A DNA stretch of 64,000 nt from Chelydra serpentina (Eukaryota; Chordata; Testudines; Chelydridae): assembly GCA_037349315.1 (NCBI GenBank), contig JBAIAC010000059.1, positions 22,848,501-22,912,500 on the forward strand, read 5' to 3'. Below, in pieces: positions 32,841 through 45,194 of this stretch (the stretch's first letter is position 1; each line of letters opens with the position of its first letter). The notes beneath the pieces were generated by a model, which was not told the DNA's origin, searched no databases, and worked only from the letters and a program-made list of their open reading frames with translations. The position numbers and the translations under genes are program-made.

Positions 32841-33852
32841 AATCAGGAAATAGATGGGGATAGTGCAAGGTGATAGTGAGACAGTTAGGGACCTACTTAA
32901 TTTCTTCTTGTCCTTTCTGAGCTCTGTGTATCTTTCCACCTACTCTTCTTGCTTTCTCTCCCCCCAGAGGCAGCTCCTCCCCTGGTGACTTACTAGCCCA
33001 TAGCCAGTGGAATATTGCTCCTGGAACAACTAGATGACTTCACTAAATATCTCCTGGGAGTTGCTGCCCTCCTCCCTGTGTATGGTGCGGTGGGGAGCGC
33101 TCCCAGTATCTGAGTGCCTGATTATTTTTTAAAATCTGATTTAAACTCGTAAATGGCAATAAATGTAGCCTAATGAGAAACCCAAGGGCTCAGTTTCCTA
33201 GTCTGGCTAAGATGTGTTCAGTGTTCTGCTGCCCTTGCCCCTCCTTGTATTCTGGGGTTGCCCAGCCCCTGGCACAAGTTAGGGTAGCCTCGGGGCTGCT
33301 GTAATTTACACTTGGCTGCAGTGACACCCTGAGGGCCAGTGTGGCAGGTGGGAATAGCAGGAGTGCAGTGGTGTGCTGTCCATGCTCCTGGCACTGTGGG
33401 TGAGGAGGTGCGGTCGCGCAGAGCCAAATATACCAGCTTTACACCCTCCAAGGAAGCCCGTAAGCTAGGAATGTTGCTCAGAAAGCAGATCCACTATCTT
33501 CATGGCTGCATTGTGTAAAGAGAGGGGGGTAAAATGGCCTTAGAGCGATGGAGACTTGGGGCCGCTAATACTGTTTACTGTGGTTTTACAGCCAAGCCGT
33601 CACTTATTGCTCTGAAACCCCTGTGCTGCTCGTGCAGAGCAGCTGGCGACAGAGCAAGACGCCTCCGGTATCAGCCCTCTGAGTTTGGATTTAAGTGCGT
33701 CCCTCATTGTAGTCTCTGTCCTTACAGTGAAAGGCTGCATGGTGCTCCCTTCAGAGCGCTCTCAGTCTTCTCACCTGAGACCAAGCCTGCTACCTCACAG
33801 CACTTCCAGCACCCTCTGGTTTGGGTAGCAAGAATGGAAGACTGGGATGGAT
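32841..33852. other. No gene recognised
   Basis: ORFs 33218-33451 and 33534-33905 show no motif. Confidence 0.4.
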
Positions 33853-34026
33853 GGGAGGGATGGCTCAGTGGTTTGAGCATTGGCCTACTAAACCCAGGGT
33901 TGTGAGTTCAATCCTTGAGGGGGCCATTTGGGGATCTGGGGCAAAAATTGGGGATTGGTCCTGCTTTGAGCAGGGGGTTGGACTAAATGACCTACTAAGG
34001 TCCCTTCCAACCCTGATATTCTATGG
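33853..34026 (+). repeat. tRNA-derived SINE with CR1-like tail (turtle type)
   Basis: A tRNA-like head carries an A box (TGGCTCAGTGGTTTGAGC) and a B box (GTTGTGAGTTCAATCC). A unique segment follows (GGGGCCATTTGGGGATCTGGGGC). The tail GGGGGTTGGACTAAATGACCT...AAGGTCCCTTCCAACCCTGATATTCTATG is the 3' end of CR1, which explains how it is mobilised. Confidence 0.88.
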
Positions 34027-36000
34027 GGGTGTAAGATGCTGGGAAGATGCACTTGCTGTATCTAGAGTTGCAAGGCATTTCCTGCGAACAACTCTGTTGT
34101 GTGAGGCACTGTACGGACACACAGTGAGAGAGCGTCTCTGTTCCCTGGGTGTTAAGTCTTAATGATAAATTACAGAAGGATGCGTGTGCTGGCAATGTAA
34201 AATTTTTTGCTAGAGCTGGATGGTGGGGCAAGACCTGGTAGAATGAGTGGAATTCTCCTGGCTGGCTGAGTTTTCCCTTTGATCAAAAGCACTTGTTCCA
34301 TCATGCCTGTTTTCGCGAAGGTTAGCCCAGTGGGCATGGCGGCAGGAGTGTGGCGCACCACGCATTTTGAAAGGAGTGTTGCTAGGGAATCTGTCAGGGG
34401 AGGGAACCTGTGGAGTTTAGTAGCTAACCTCTGAAGACTTTTTCTCTACAGTGGCTAATACAGATGGCATCATCAAATTGCACCTCACTTGAGGGGGTGG
34501 TGCCAGGTTGGTCATTTCACCCCGAGTACCGTGGGTGCATCGCTAGCACTGGACGATCAGAGTTGTCATAAAAACACGTCTCTTGGCATCCAGCCTCTCT
34601 TTGTGGTGTTAGGTGAACTTGTGCCAACCCAAGGGTGCTGGAGAGATTTCATTGTATCACGTCTTCCTCCAGCAATCTCAGGAATACTTCTAAAAGGGGC
34701 TTTTCCAAACCTTCCCCTCTCTCCACCCCCACCCACATGTGCCTACTTGCTGTCGGGCACGGGCGAGCAGGCTGCCCTCTGCTTCCAGAATCTGTCTGCC
34801 ATGGGACCAGAGAGACCTTGTGCAATGAAGGGTGAAAACAAGACAGCCTAGGATAAGGAGCAGTTCAGGGTGGTGGGTGAGTGTGTGTGTGTGTGTTTGT
34901 GTCATTGCCCAGTAGTTAAAAAAGCCTGTGATATTTTCACTGTTGTCCTTCCCCCACTGAACTTTGGTACAATAAATAGTTTGTCTTTTGATAATTCTCA
35001 CAGCAAAGTGGTGTCTGGCACCGAGTACTCTGAGACTCGCACACAGCCGCTCAAAGATGGAGAGAACCTTTGCTTCGCTTTGTCTGTCCTCCTGCCACTT
35101 GCAATTCCTGCTTCTTAACAGGTGGATCTGTGGACAATGTGTATAAGCCCATCTCTTCTAGCAGTTTGTCTATAATATCTGCTGCCATTATTTCTCCCAG
35201 TTAAATGGGGAAAACAAATGGCCAAAGCCACAAAGAGACATTGATTCAGGCCTTTTGGTTTACAAGACCAGTGCTGTAATCAACCTGTTGCATATGATTG
35301 CAGTCAGACACAGTGCTTTGCTCTGCTCTTTTATGATGCCATGCTGATAGGCACTATGCAAAAACTTAAGCTAGATCTGTGTAGGCAACTAAAGGAACAC
35401 AGTTCCTGTAATTCTTAATGTTGGCCACGGCTGCATAGAACTCATTTTTGTTTGTAAGGAAAATCATTGTTGTTGGGTTTTAGCCTTTTGGCCTGATCGT
35501 TGATTTAAATTTGCTTCTGTTTGGATATGCCCTCCAGAATGTGCTTGTTGAGTTATTCATTCCTATGCCTCCAATGAAAAAAGAAAACTATATGGGAAGA
35601 CACTAGAAACCAGTGACAGGACAATTTGTAGGACAGTGGGAGATGCTTAGTGGCTTGGTTGGGATTTTAGCTCTCTTAGCTAATGGGTAAGATGCACTGA
35701 CATTTGATAAATGGTTGGAATCAGCATGGCCTGAGCATAATTTGGATAAGAAGGTGTGTATGTGTGTTGGGGGGAGGAGGGAGAAGATTTGGTTGCTACC
35801 TGAATCTTTTCCTGTGCTTGGTTGAGCCCCTGGTATGATTCTGTTACCACAAATAAGAGGGCAGTGCCAAATCTAGCCAGAAAAACTCCCAGGACTTTCT
35901 CTTTAGAGGTGCTCAACGCCAGCAATAAAAGTTGCACGTTCTGTACAAGGGCAGAACTGAACCCGTAGGAATTGTATAACACTTTGTAACTTTAAAAGAG
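34027..36000. other. No gene recognised
   Basis: A short GT run is at 34879-34897. ORFs 34489-34851 and 35680-35982 lack motifs. Confidence 0.4.
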
Positions 36001-36235
36001 AGGAAGGATGGTCCAGTAGTTAGTCTAGGACTCTGGAGACCTGGGTTCAGTTCCCAGCTCCACCATAGACTTCCTGTGCGACTTTGGGCGGGTCACTCGG
36101 GCTCTGTCTCTCAGTTCCCCCCGTCTGTCACATGGGGATAATAGCATAGGTCTGCTGTGAGGATAAATGCGTTAAAGATTGTGATGTGCTCAGATACTAT
36201 GGTAATGTGAGACACATGAGTACCGAAGATAGAAA
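36001..36235 (+). repeat. CORE/MIR-like SINE
   Basis: The head GGTCCAGTAGTTAGTCTAGGACTCTGGAGACCTGGGTTCAGTTCCC has a tRNA-like B box. It is followed by GACTTTGGGCGGGTCACTC, CACATGGGGATAATAGCA and a tail GTGAGGATAAATGCGTTAAAG. Confidence 0.8.
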
Positions 36236-36913
36236 GCAGCTTGCAGCCATTAGCTAATGCTCCCCAAAACCATGTGAGGTAGGTCAGTCAGTATAATCCC
36301 CTTTTAAATAACCTTTCCTTCCACTTTCAGTCCTTTTTTTATTTGTGACTTGTCCAAGGTGATAGACTGAATCAGTGTCAGAATCTGAACTGAATCTCTG
36401 TAGATCCCAGGGAGAGGTTCTTGCTTTAGGAGGCTTTTGGTTGATATTTTGTCTCGCACAACTCTCTTGTCCCCGAGCTGTAGGTGGGATTTTAACTTTA
36501 ATTGTTTAAAGGCAGGTGTTTATTCTCCGTCTCTCTCATGTTTACTTAAAACACATGGTGTGCTTTTGTTACCATTGTGCTATTGGTGTTCCTCATCACT
36601 TTGCTATTTTGAACCAGGCATGCTGTGGTTGGAAGCGACTTGTTGCTACAAGTTAACCCTCTCAGAGATTCGGGGAGCTTTTTTCCTCTAGTGGTTGTGG
36701 ATGGGAAGCAATTTAATATACATAGCACTTACAACTGCTCTTTCTATAAGTTCTGCCAGGTGGAGTCTATGCCAGCCAATCCTACTAGCATGTTCACTTA
36801 CTGGTGAGTGGCTAGCAGACCAAGAGGTCCCTAAACCACTCAAAGAGCAACAGGTCTAATAGTAAAGGGGTGAGCGGTCTCACTCCCTTACACCAAATGT
36901 CATCAGGAAGATA
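36236..36913. other. No gene recognised
   Basis: ORFs 36437-36691 and 36625-36807 have no motif. 36240-36400 may be another worn SINE. Confidence 0.4.
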
Positions 36914-36921
36914 GTGTAACA

Positions 36922-37293
36922 CAGTGGTTCTCAACCTTTCCAGACTACTGTACCCCTTTCAGGAGTCTGATTTGTCTTGCGTACCCCAAGTTTCACCTCA
37001 TTTAAAAACTACTTGCTTACAAAATCAGACCTAAAAATACAAGTGTCACACAGTACACTATTACTGAAAAATTGCTGACTTTCTCATTTTTACCCTAGAA
37101 TTATAAATATTATACTTGCATTTCAGTGTATAGTCTATAGAGCAGTATAAACAAGCCATTGTCGGTATGAAGTTTTACTTTGTATTGACATTGCTAGTGC
37201 TTTTTTTGTAGCCTGCTGTAAATTAGGCAAATATCAAGATGAGTTGATGTGCCCCCTGGAAGACCTCTGCTTACCCCTGGTTGAGACTCACTG
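36922..37293. mobile_element. hAT non-autonomous element, copy 1 of a family, exact 8-bp target duplication
   Basis: The left end CAGTGGTTCTCAACC is mirrored by GGTTGAGACTCACTG. GTGTAACA is at 36914-36921 and 37294-37301. The internal sequence is about the same as the copy at 54956-55359. Confidence 0.93.
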
Positions 37294-37301
37294 GTGTAAC
37301 A

Positions 37302-37939
37302 GAAGTAAAGTTATTGTAACAGGATGTTGTAGCAGGATCAGTGTCTGCTGATTTGGAAATAAAAATGAAGGTCTGTGCTATCTCAGCCTTGTTCACCCTG
37401 TACATAGCATAGAGCTTTATTTTTAAAGCACCCATACCCATCTTATCTCACTTTACGATTTTGTACAGTCCTCCACCACGGTCTCTCCCAGTGCCTTTCA
37501 TGTTAACGAGATTTGCAGTTAACCAAGTCCCAACGGCACTTCATGGAATCTCTTTTTCCAGGTTATCGAAAGCTCTGCTTGAAATAGTTATTGTCATTTT
37601 TGTTTTATTTAAAGGCTGGGGTGTGAGGGAGGCACTGAAGAGCTGGTTGATGTTATGAATATTGTTCTTGTTACGATAAAAAAAGATCAAATAAGGCTGC
37701 TTCTTTGCAGCAGCAGGAGGCCATTACCCTTGGATGCATCCTATTCTATGTCGCAGGCTGCTCCCTTTTCTGAAAGGACGCGGTCTCTGCAGAGCAGAGC
37801 TCAAGGATGCTGTCTGTGTACAGTTATCTGCCTCTCTAGAAGCTGCGGGTAGGCTGGCCTCATTTAAACAAATACTAAATGAATTCATTCTAATATGTGA
37901 TCATGGAATATTTTAGTACATTAACTTGAGGGTGCTTCC
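37302..37939. other. No gene recognised
   Basis: Short ORFs 37461-37916 without motifs. Confidence 0.4.
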
Positions 37940-37947
37940 TGATAAAC

Positions 37948-38413
37948 CAGGGGTGGGCAAACTTTTTGGCCCGAGGGCCACATTGGGGAATAGAAATTGT
38001 ATAGTGGGACATGAATGCTCACAAAATTGGGGTTAGGGTGCGGGAGCGGGTGAGGGCTGTGGTTGGGGGTGAGGGCTCTGGGGTGGGGCTGGGGATGAGA
38101 AGTTTGGGGTGTAGGAGGGTGCTCTGGGCTGGGACCGAGGGGTTTGGAGAGTGGGAGGGGGATCAGGGTTGGGGCAGGGGTTTGGGGCGTGGGGAGACGC
38201 TCAGGGGTGCAGGCTCCGAGCAGCGCTTACCTCAAGCGGCTCCCCGAAGCAGTGGCATGTCCCTTCTCTGGCTACTAGGCGTGGAGCGGCCCGCGACCCG
38301 GTGCCCTGGCTGGAGCGCGGGAGCAGGGCCGAGCCCCGTGGTGCAGCCCCTCCCACCCCGGCTGGAGCTCATGGGGCGGATCCGGCCCGTGGGCTGTAGT
38401 TTGCCCACCCCTG
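37948..38413. mobile_element. hAT non-autonomous element with G-rich core, 7 of 8 target bases duplicated
   Basis: The ends CAGGGGTGGGCAAACT and AGTTTGCCCACCCCTG are perfect inverted copies. TGATAAAC (37940-37947) and CGATAAAC (38414-38421) flank it. The core is a run of GGGTGAGGGCT / GGGGTGGGGCTGGGGA units. The overlapping ORF 38011-38463 is not a gene. Confidence 0.92.
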
Positions 38414-38421
38414 CGATAAAC

Positions 38422-38874
38422 GGTTATTGCAGCAACTTAAGTTTGGCCGAAACTTTGTATTAGTTGGGGGGAATATTATATACAGCGTAAGATCCATAGA
38501 ATTATATACAGCGTAAGATCCATTTTTTATTACAAAAATCCAGTGAAAACAGTTGCTTCCAAATAAATGCACTTTTCCCTGCAGGGTTTGAAATTCAGAC
38601 ATTGTAGCACTGCGAATTTGTGGGAGAGAGGCTGGCCTTATTTATTTCCCTCTCCCCCTCCCCGCCCCCTGCCTTCTCCGAGTGGTGTGCGATGTTGAAA
38701 GTAAATAGAGTGACAAGCAAACTGGATTTCAGAAATTACTGCCATCTCAATAATCGAAGGTGTTACTAGTAACACAGATGAAGATGCTTGTTTATGATTT
38801 TGAGTTGACTGTCCCTTTTAACATGGTAACAATCATAATCGTAGGCTAAAAAGTACGCAGGCTTGTCCTCCAAG
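38422..38874. other. No gene recognised
   Basis: A 22-bp stretch (ATTATATACAGCGTAAGATCCA) is duplicated in tandem near 38475-38522. Confidence 0.5.
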
Positions 38875-39010
38875 AGTACATCTACACTGCAGTAAAACAG
38901 CCTTGTCTGGCCCATGTCAGCTGACTTGGGCTCATGGGGTGTGGGGCTATAAAATCACAGAGTAGTCGTTCAAGCTTGGGCTGTAGCACTGTCCTGCAAT
39001 GTTTGGGGAT
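38875..39010. repeat. Short DNA-transposon relic (GTACATCTACACTGCAGT end)
   Basis: Plus-strand blocks TCTACACTGCAGTAAAACAG, TGGCCCATGTCAGCTGACTTGGGCTCATGG and TTCAAGCTTGGGCTGTAGCA are typical of a small reptile or amniote MITE. Confidence 0.5.
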
Positions 39011-39479
39011 GCACGCACTGCTTATGTGGAAACAAAGCTGTGTTCACTGAATTTATTCCTGACCTTTTTAAGATCCATAAAAACATTTCTATTAATAATA
39101 TTTGGCTTCATAAAAACATTAACCACAAAACCAAACCTAGAATTTTAGGCTTGTGCCACCTGACAGTCTTAAACCCTTCTGCATGTTTATTATGAAGAAG
39201 GCACAAGGTTTTAAATTTCCCAAAGGAAGGGAGAGGCTGCAGCCCAACATGTGAGTTTAAAAGTCAGAAGTAAACTCGCTAGTGTCAGGGGAGATTTGGC
39301 AATGTAAAACCTGCCAAAGAAGATGATTTGACTTAAAGGGACACAGCCTCAGCTAATTTACACCAGCTGAGAATCTGGCCTAGCATATTTTAATTCAGAA
39401 CATTAGTCAACCTGGAGCCTTTATACTACAGGAGGTTTTAAGAGACATTCTTACAGTTTCATTTTGTTGTTTGTTATTT
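39011..39479. other. No gene recognised
   Basis: Unannotated AT-rich sequence. Confidence 0.4.
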
Positions 39480-39738
39480 GTATTACTGTAGCATCTAGGG
39501 GCCTCATCCTAAAATAAGGCTTAATTGTGCAGGGCACTGTACAAACGGATTGAGACATCCCTGCCTTGAAGATTTTAGAGTCTTAAAGAGCCAAGCCAGC
39601 AAAAAGATGGAAAGGAAAACCGAGGCCCAGAGGGTGCCCAAGTTCCCACAGCAGGTCAGTTGCAGAGCTGCGATAAGGACCCAGGTCTTCCAGACTCCAG
39701 TCCAGGGTCCTATCTGCTAGACTAGGCTGCCTCTCAAT
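39480..39738 (-). repeat. CORE/MIR-like SINE
   Basis: The reversed order of blocks is GTAGCATCTAGGGGCCTCATCC, GCAGGGCACTGTACAAACGG, then CCAAGTTCCCACAGCAGGTCAG and the head GACTCCAGTCCAGGGTCCTATCTGCTAGACTAGGCTGCCTC. Confidence 0.85.
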
Positions 39739-40040
39739 TTTAGATTCATTTTCTCTTTAGTAAATAACAGCAGACACTGGGATTTTTCAAAAGACGCCTA
39801 AGACATTTTTCTAGCTTCCCAAATCATGATAATATGGAAGCCAGAAGGTGAAACTGAGAGATGCAGAGACATTGAAAGAAACACACAAGTAGCAAATATA
39901 AAACCAGAAAAAGGAAATAGTTTTCTGCCCAGTATACAATTAAGCTGTGGAACTCATTGCCACAAGATGTCATTGAGACCAAATTGCTTAGCAGGACTGT
40001 GGGAAAAGATTTGACTATTTTATGGACCTAAGAACATCCA
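39739..40040. repeat. Worn CR1-like piece
   Basis: TTTTCTGCCCAGTATACAATTAAGCTGTGGAACTCATTGCCACAAGATGTCATTGAGACC is the plus-strand CR1 block also present at 17480-17520 (GTGGAACTCTTTGCC). Flanks are decayed. Confidence 0.55.
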
Positions 40041-40165
40041 TAGTAAGTACTTAATTTGTAAGCTCTTTTGGGACAGGGACAGTGTCTTTATTCTGCATTT
40101 GTACAGTGCCTGGTGCAGTAGGGCCCTGGTCCATGACTGGGGTTGCTAGGCATTACTACTAAATA
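40041..40165 (+). repeat. SINE tail fragment
   Basis: TTGTAAGCTCTTTTGGGACAGGGACAGTGTCTTTATTC, TGTACAGTGCCTGGTGCAGTAGGGCCCTGGTCC and GCATTACTACTAAATAATAA are the plus-strand tail blocks. Confidence 0.75.
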
Positions 40166-41944
40166 ATAACCCTGGGTTTGGAAGGGTTACAGACTCTCCT
40201 GCTTCAGGGCACAAGTCAACTTCTAACTAATGTGGGTTCAGGAAAAACTTCCCCAGTAGGCCAGTTATACTGCAGGTTTGTTGCTCCTTCCTCAGAGCAG
40301 CTAGTAGTGGCACAGGATATTGAGGTCAGTGGTCCAAAGGACTGATCCCATATGACAGTGCCTGTGCTCTTAACTAGTTACCCTAGCGAAAGTATCTGAG
40401 TTGGAAGCAGAGTGAACTGCCATTACTCCCCCCCCCCCCCCCAACAAACAAACTGTAGTAGTGAAAAGTATATTAGAGTTTGAAAATTCCTTCTGTATTT
40501 TTAATAATCTGATGATCTAAGATGGTGGAATATCAGTACTGTGTGTGTGTGTAATGTGACAGCGTTCCTACACATCAATACCTTAATCCTCTGGCATCGC
40601 TTCTTGCTTGTACTAACACAATTAAGAGGAATATTCTGCCAAATATTTTATGATCTCTCTTAATTTCTCTCTCATTTTGCTTAATACTTGAACAGCAATC
40701 TCTCTCTGGTTAGCAACCACTCCACTCCATTTGCTTACTTCCAGGTTGGCCGAGAGATTTAATTCCTTTCCTGGAAAAGTGGGTATTGGCTCGACTCATG
40801 CTAGAGATGCATGTAGCATTGGGGCTGGCTGGATCCCATAGGGCTGATGGTTGAAATGGGGTAGAGCTAGAGTGGGATTGCTCTTCATTTCTCTGGGTGA
40901 CCTGCCTGCGTACGGCTATGGGGAGGCAGGCTCCTGGATCAAGCATCACTGCTGAAAGGGAAACGGTTCATGAACCAGACATTCCACGGGAAGCCTGCAA
41001 CCCTGGAGCTCTATGATCTGGTACTCTGTAAATTGGGACCATATGCAGTGTGCGTGAGTGTATTGTACGGTGGCTCGTAAAGTTTCCCATGGGGGTGGGT
41101 GTGAGGAGGATGGGGGCAGGGAGTCTGTTTATAGGTTGTCTGCAGAATGTAGTTATCTGGGAGACATGTTTTGACTTGGCACCAATAGGCTTTAGGAGGA
41201 GCACTTACTGGCGCTTCAGGTCTTCTCTGTGCTGTCACTTCCCGCAAATAGCTGCACGGGACTTTCCTCCTCTCCTAGGAGTTCATCGTTTAGAGGCTAA
41301 AATTCAGGCTTCTCTCAGAATGATGCCTTTTGGTCTATTCAGGTCAAAAGGGAACCGGATGAGATCAGCTGTTGTAAGTGAATTGGACTCCGAAGGTCAC
41401 CCCAGAAGCCTTATCTTGAGTGCAACTCTGACCCTGTTTCCTCTTCCTGTTCATTTTGGCAGTGCCTGCATCCTTCTACTGGAATGGCTGATAATAGCTC
41501 TAGCCTGGGGGGACTGAATTGCTTCAGGCCGTGCTGACCACTCGGAAAGGCCATTGCTAATTCCTGTTTGTTTGCTAGGGATTGTATCCTCCCCTGAGCT
41601 GCCCTGTCACTGCAGGGAAAGTGCTGCCATGCAGGAAATGGGGAAGTTTGTATCCATAAGTAACTTTTGCTCTTCCCAGTAGTGGAGCAGGTGATGGAAA
41701 AGGGGAGACCACATGTGAGAGAGAAGCCTATGGGGGGGGGGGGGGGGAGAAGAGGAGAAGTGAGAGATGTAGAGTAGGATTTCAGAAATTGGACCAGAAG
41801 CTGAAAGAAGTGGATCAGTAAAATGTCCCCAAATGATAAGCCTTTTATAAAGCAAACTCTGAGCCCTGTTTTGAGCTGCTAGCTACTGAGACATAGGGGA
41901 TGAGTCTGTCTCAACTCTTACCAAGTCAAGTAAGCTTTGTTGAG
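40166..41944. other. No gene recognised
   Basis: Poly-C at 40428-40442, poly-G at 41732-41747 and a short GT run at 40542-40552. ORFs (41050-41517, 41607-41855 and others) show no motif. Confidence 0.4.
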
Positions 41945-42190
41945 GCAATGGTGGTGCTAGACAAGGAGTCAGGGAAGTGTGGGGCTTTGTCTGTGGCTCT
42001 GCCACTGAGCTACTGTGTGACCTTGGGCAAGTCACTTAGCTTCTCTGCCTCTGTTTTCCCTTTGTCTTGTCTATTTAGGTTGTAAGCTCTTCAGGGTAGA
42101 GACTGTTTGTTTGTACAGCACCTGGCACAACGGGGCCCTGATTTCAAGTGGAGGCTCTAGGTGCTACTGTAATACAAATACAAATAATCA
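41945..42190 (+). repeat. CORE/MIR-like SINE with full tail
   Basis: GCTCTGCCACTGAGCTACTGTGTGACCTTGGGCAAGTCACTTAGC, then TTGTAAGCTCTTCAGGGTAGAGACTG, then GGCACAACGGGGCCCTG and GGTGCTACTGTAATACAAAT. It is one of the better preserved copies. Confidence 0.85.
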
Positions 42191-42497
42191 CAGATTAAGC
42201 ATCTATGAGCAAAGTCCTCTCTCTAATTTTAAAAAATATTCTACAGTAACCGTCCCCGGACACTATACTAACAGTCTGTTAAGCTGGTAGGTGGGTGTTT
42301 AATAATCATAGAATCATAGAATCTCAGGGTTGGAAGGGACCTCAGGAGGTCATCTAGTCCAACCCCCTGCTCAAAGCAGGACCAACCCCAACTAGATCAT
42401 CCCAGCCAGGGCTTTGTCAAGGCTGACCTTAAAAACCTCTAAGGAAGGAGATTCCACCACCTCCCTAGGTAACCCATTCCAGTGCTTCACCACCCTA

Positions 42498-43304
42498 CTA
42501 GTGAAAAAGTTTTTTCCTAATATCCAACCTAAACCTCCCCCTCTGCAACTTGAGACCATTACTCCTTGTTCTGTCATCTTCTACCACTGAGAACAGTCTA
42601 GATCCATCCTCTTTGGAACCCCCTTTTAGGTAGTTGAAAGCAGCTATCAAATCCCCCCTCACTCTTCTCTTCTGCAGGCTAAACAATCCCAGTTCCCTCA
42701 GCCTCTCCTCATAAGTCATGTGCTCCAGCCCCCTAATCATTTTTGTTGCCCTCCGTTGGACTCTTTCCAATTTATCCACATCCTTTTTGTAGTGTGGGGC
42801 CCAAAACTGGACACAGTACTCCAAATGAGGCCTCACCAGTGCCGAATAGAGGGGAATAATCACGTCCCTCGATCTGCTGGAAATGCCCCTACTTATACAG
42901 CTCAAAATGCCGTTAGCCTTCTTGGCAACAAGGGCACACTGTTGACTCATATTCAGCTTTTCGTCCACTGTAACCCCTAGGTCCTTTTCTGCAGAACTGC
43001 TGCCCAGCCATTCGGTCCCTAGTCTGTAGCAGTGCATGGGATTCTTCCGTCCTAAGTGCAGGACTCTGCACTTGTCCTTGTTGAACCTCATCAGATTTCT
43101 TTTGGCCCAATCCTCTAATTTGTCTATCCCTACCCTCCAGCGTATCAACCACTCCTCCCAGTTTAGTGTCATCTGCAAACTTGCTAAGGGTGCAGTCCAC
43201 ACCATCCTCCAGGTCGTTGATGAAGATATTGAACAAAACCGGCCCCAGCACCGACCCTTGGGGCACTCCACTTGATACCGGCTGCCAACTAGACATGGAG
43301 CCAT
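42498..43304 (-). pseudogene. CR1 reverse transcriptase C-terminal part and connection region
   Basis: The frame carries the post-ADD region: [23 protein letters not shown] (primer-grip and thumb area), [15 protein letters not shown], a [17 protein letters not shown] block and a final basic tail. Only its first part is out of frame with the catalytic FADD motif because of a frameshift near 43140, so one ORF2 product is not made. Confidence 0.9.
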
Positions 43305-43374
43305 TGATCACTACCCGTTGAGCACGACCATCCAGCCAGTTTTCTATCCACCTTACCGTCCATTCATCCAGCCC

Positions 43375-43614
43375 TTACTTCTTTAACTTGCTGGCAAGAA
43401 CACCGTGGGAGACTGTATCAAAAGCTTTGCTAAAGTCAAGAAATAGCACATCCAATGCTTTCCCCTCATCCACAGAGCCAGTTATCTCATCATAGAAGGC
43501 AATTAGGTTAGTCAGGCATGACTTGCCCTTGGTGAATCCATGCTGACTGTTCCTGATCACTTTCCCCTCCTTTAAGTGGTTCAGAATTGATTCCTTGAGG
43601 AATTGCTTACACAT
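43375..43614 (-). pseudogene. CR1 reverse transcriptase palm, first catalytic block
   Basis: Conserved RT motifs are visible: the QHGFTKGKSCLTNLIAFYDEIT helix and D-V-L-F-L-D-F-S-K-A-F-D-T-V-S-H with the first catalytic Asp. A stop at the plus-strand TTACTT (43375) separates it from the next RT segment. Confidence 0.88.
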
Positions 43615-43620
43615 TCTGTA

Positions 43621-44599
43621 TATATGTCTGCTAGCACATCAGTGGCTTTTTGAGTAGGAGAGCCAGGAGCAGAGGTGAAAGATGTCCTTACTTAGGATAA
43701 GAGAGTGCCTTTAGACTGGCCTTGAGGCTCACTTTTCTGTTTTGCCTGGAACTTAGTTGCATGTAAGCACGTGTGCCACGCATGAACCTTGCAGATACTG
43801 GTCAGAGTGCTTTCATGGAACGTGTTCTCTTCCAAATTATGCCATTGCCTCATGACCTGTATTAAGTGAAGTGTCTAAGGATTAGTTTGCTGTGTCCTAT
43901 GGTTTATTTAGTAGTGTGTATTACATTCGCTTTTATAAATGTGCCTACAGATGAGCACTAAGGGTTTAATTTCAGTCCTGCTGCCAGTGGACTTGACCCC
44001 CCTTTCCTTTTTTGTGTCCACGTCCGCAGATTTCATACTGGGAATGGTGATGGGGATAGAATAGGCGGGCTTATGCTTAAGGGGTGAGCATAGTTGCCTA
44101 AAGTGCACTAGACTAGATGTACAGGTCTCCCAAGGGGAATCATGCAGCAGGTTCGCTGCTTTGAACTCTCCAGCTATTTTACTCTAGAAAAGACTTGACT
44201 TACATAGGCCCCGTCACCAGAACGGCAGGGTGCCACCCCACCTACTTCTTCATTTTCCCTTTGCTCCCCTTTCCAGTTCTTTTTAATTAAAACTTGAAGC
44301 GTTGGCTAATTTTTTATGAGGTAGAGCCTTGGTCCCTGCAGTTCTGGGGCCTTGCTTTCTGTTGTGTTCTGTTCAGCTTTGATCCGTCTCTGCATATGCT
44401 GGCTGGTGAGCCTGGCCAAACCCCGCGTGTCATTGCTGCAGCATGTTCCTAAGGAGGTTGTGGGTGGGGGGGAAACCCATCTTTGCTGACCAGGCAGATT
44501 TATAGGCAGCTGCTGGAGACTGGCTGGGGTAATGGAACGACCCCTTTTCTCGCAATGCTCTTGTCTCCTATATAACTGACCAGAGCCATTGACAAGGAG
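43621..44599. other. No gene recognised
   Basis: Short ORFs 43908-44108 and 44306-44686 without motifs. Confidence 0.4.
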
Positions 44600-44865
44600 G
44601 AGAGTCTTGCGGTTAAAACCAGGGCTTGGGTAATCAGAAATCCCCAGTTCTGCCATAGGCTTCCTTTGCGAACTTGGACAAGTCACTTAAGCTCTCTGTA
44701 CTTCAGTTCCCCATCTGTAAAATGGGGATAATATCTTTGTCTGTCAGTCCCCACCCCAAAGAGCCTATAAATGGACAATCTCTTTGTGTACGTGGTGCCT
44801 AGCACAATGGGATTTCAGTCTTGATGGAGATGCTACTGTAACACATCATAAACAATGAACAAATG
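44600..44865 (+). repeat. CORE/MIR-like SINE
   Basis: GAACTTGGACAAGTCACTTAAGCTCTCTGTACTTCAGTTCCCCATCTGTAAAATGGGGATAATA is the diagnostic core. The tail is GTGCCTAGCACAATGGGATTTCAGTC...GCTACTGTAACAC. Confidence 0.88.
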
Positions 44866-45194
44866 AAGTGGGGGGGTCTGGGTCGTCTTATGTTGATGTC
44901 ACTACACTTGATGATGCAGATAGGAGAAATCGGACCACTTAAATTGGAATCCTCATGAAGTGTCCCCATGCCCATCGTTCCAAAATGAAGAGGAAATATC
45001 CATCCCGTTTCAGTGACAGCAGATCTCTGCAAGTCTAGGAGCAGGTAGCCACAACACTGACAGTGGTTCAGGTCTATGTTGAGAATGCTAAAGGTAAACT
45101 AAAGGGAAGAGGGCCAGCTGGCCTGGCAGTGAGAGATGGAGTCTTTGCTCTGTGCAAGCACCATTTGAATCCCAGAACAAGCTCCACAGTAGTA

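Larger units (their letters stand above)
42305..43620 (-). mobile_element. CR1 LINE, 5' truncated, about 1.3 kb
   Basis: The 3' tail is ATTCTATGATTCTATGATTATT on the minus strand at 42305. Reading into the element gives the reverse transcriptase. ORF 43375-43614 has SQHGFTKGKSCLTNLI and LFLDFSKAFDTVSH, the first catalytic block. ORF 42913-43311 has [19 protein letters not shown] and FADDTKL, the second catalytic block with FADD. ORF 42498-43304 continues with the C-terminal region ([20 protein letters not shown]). A frameshift near 43140 separates the last two frames. The sequence is otherwise little decayed. Confidence 0.95.

Noticed and set aside
33853..33930. True tRNA gene
   Set aside because: A and B boxes are present, but the sequence does not close into a cloverleaf with an acceptor stem and it continues into a CR1-like tail. 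It is a SINE.
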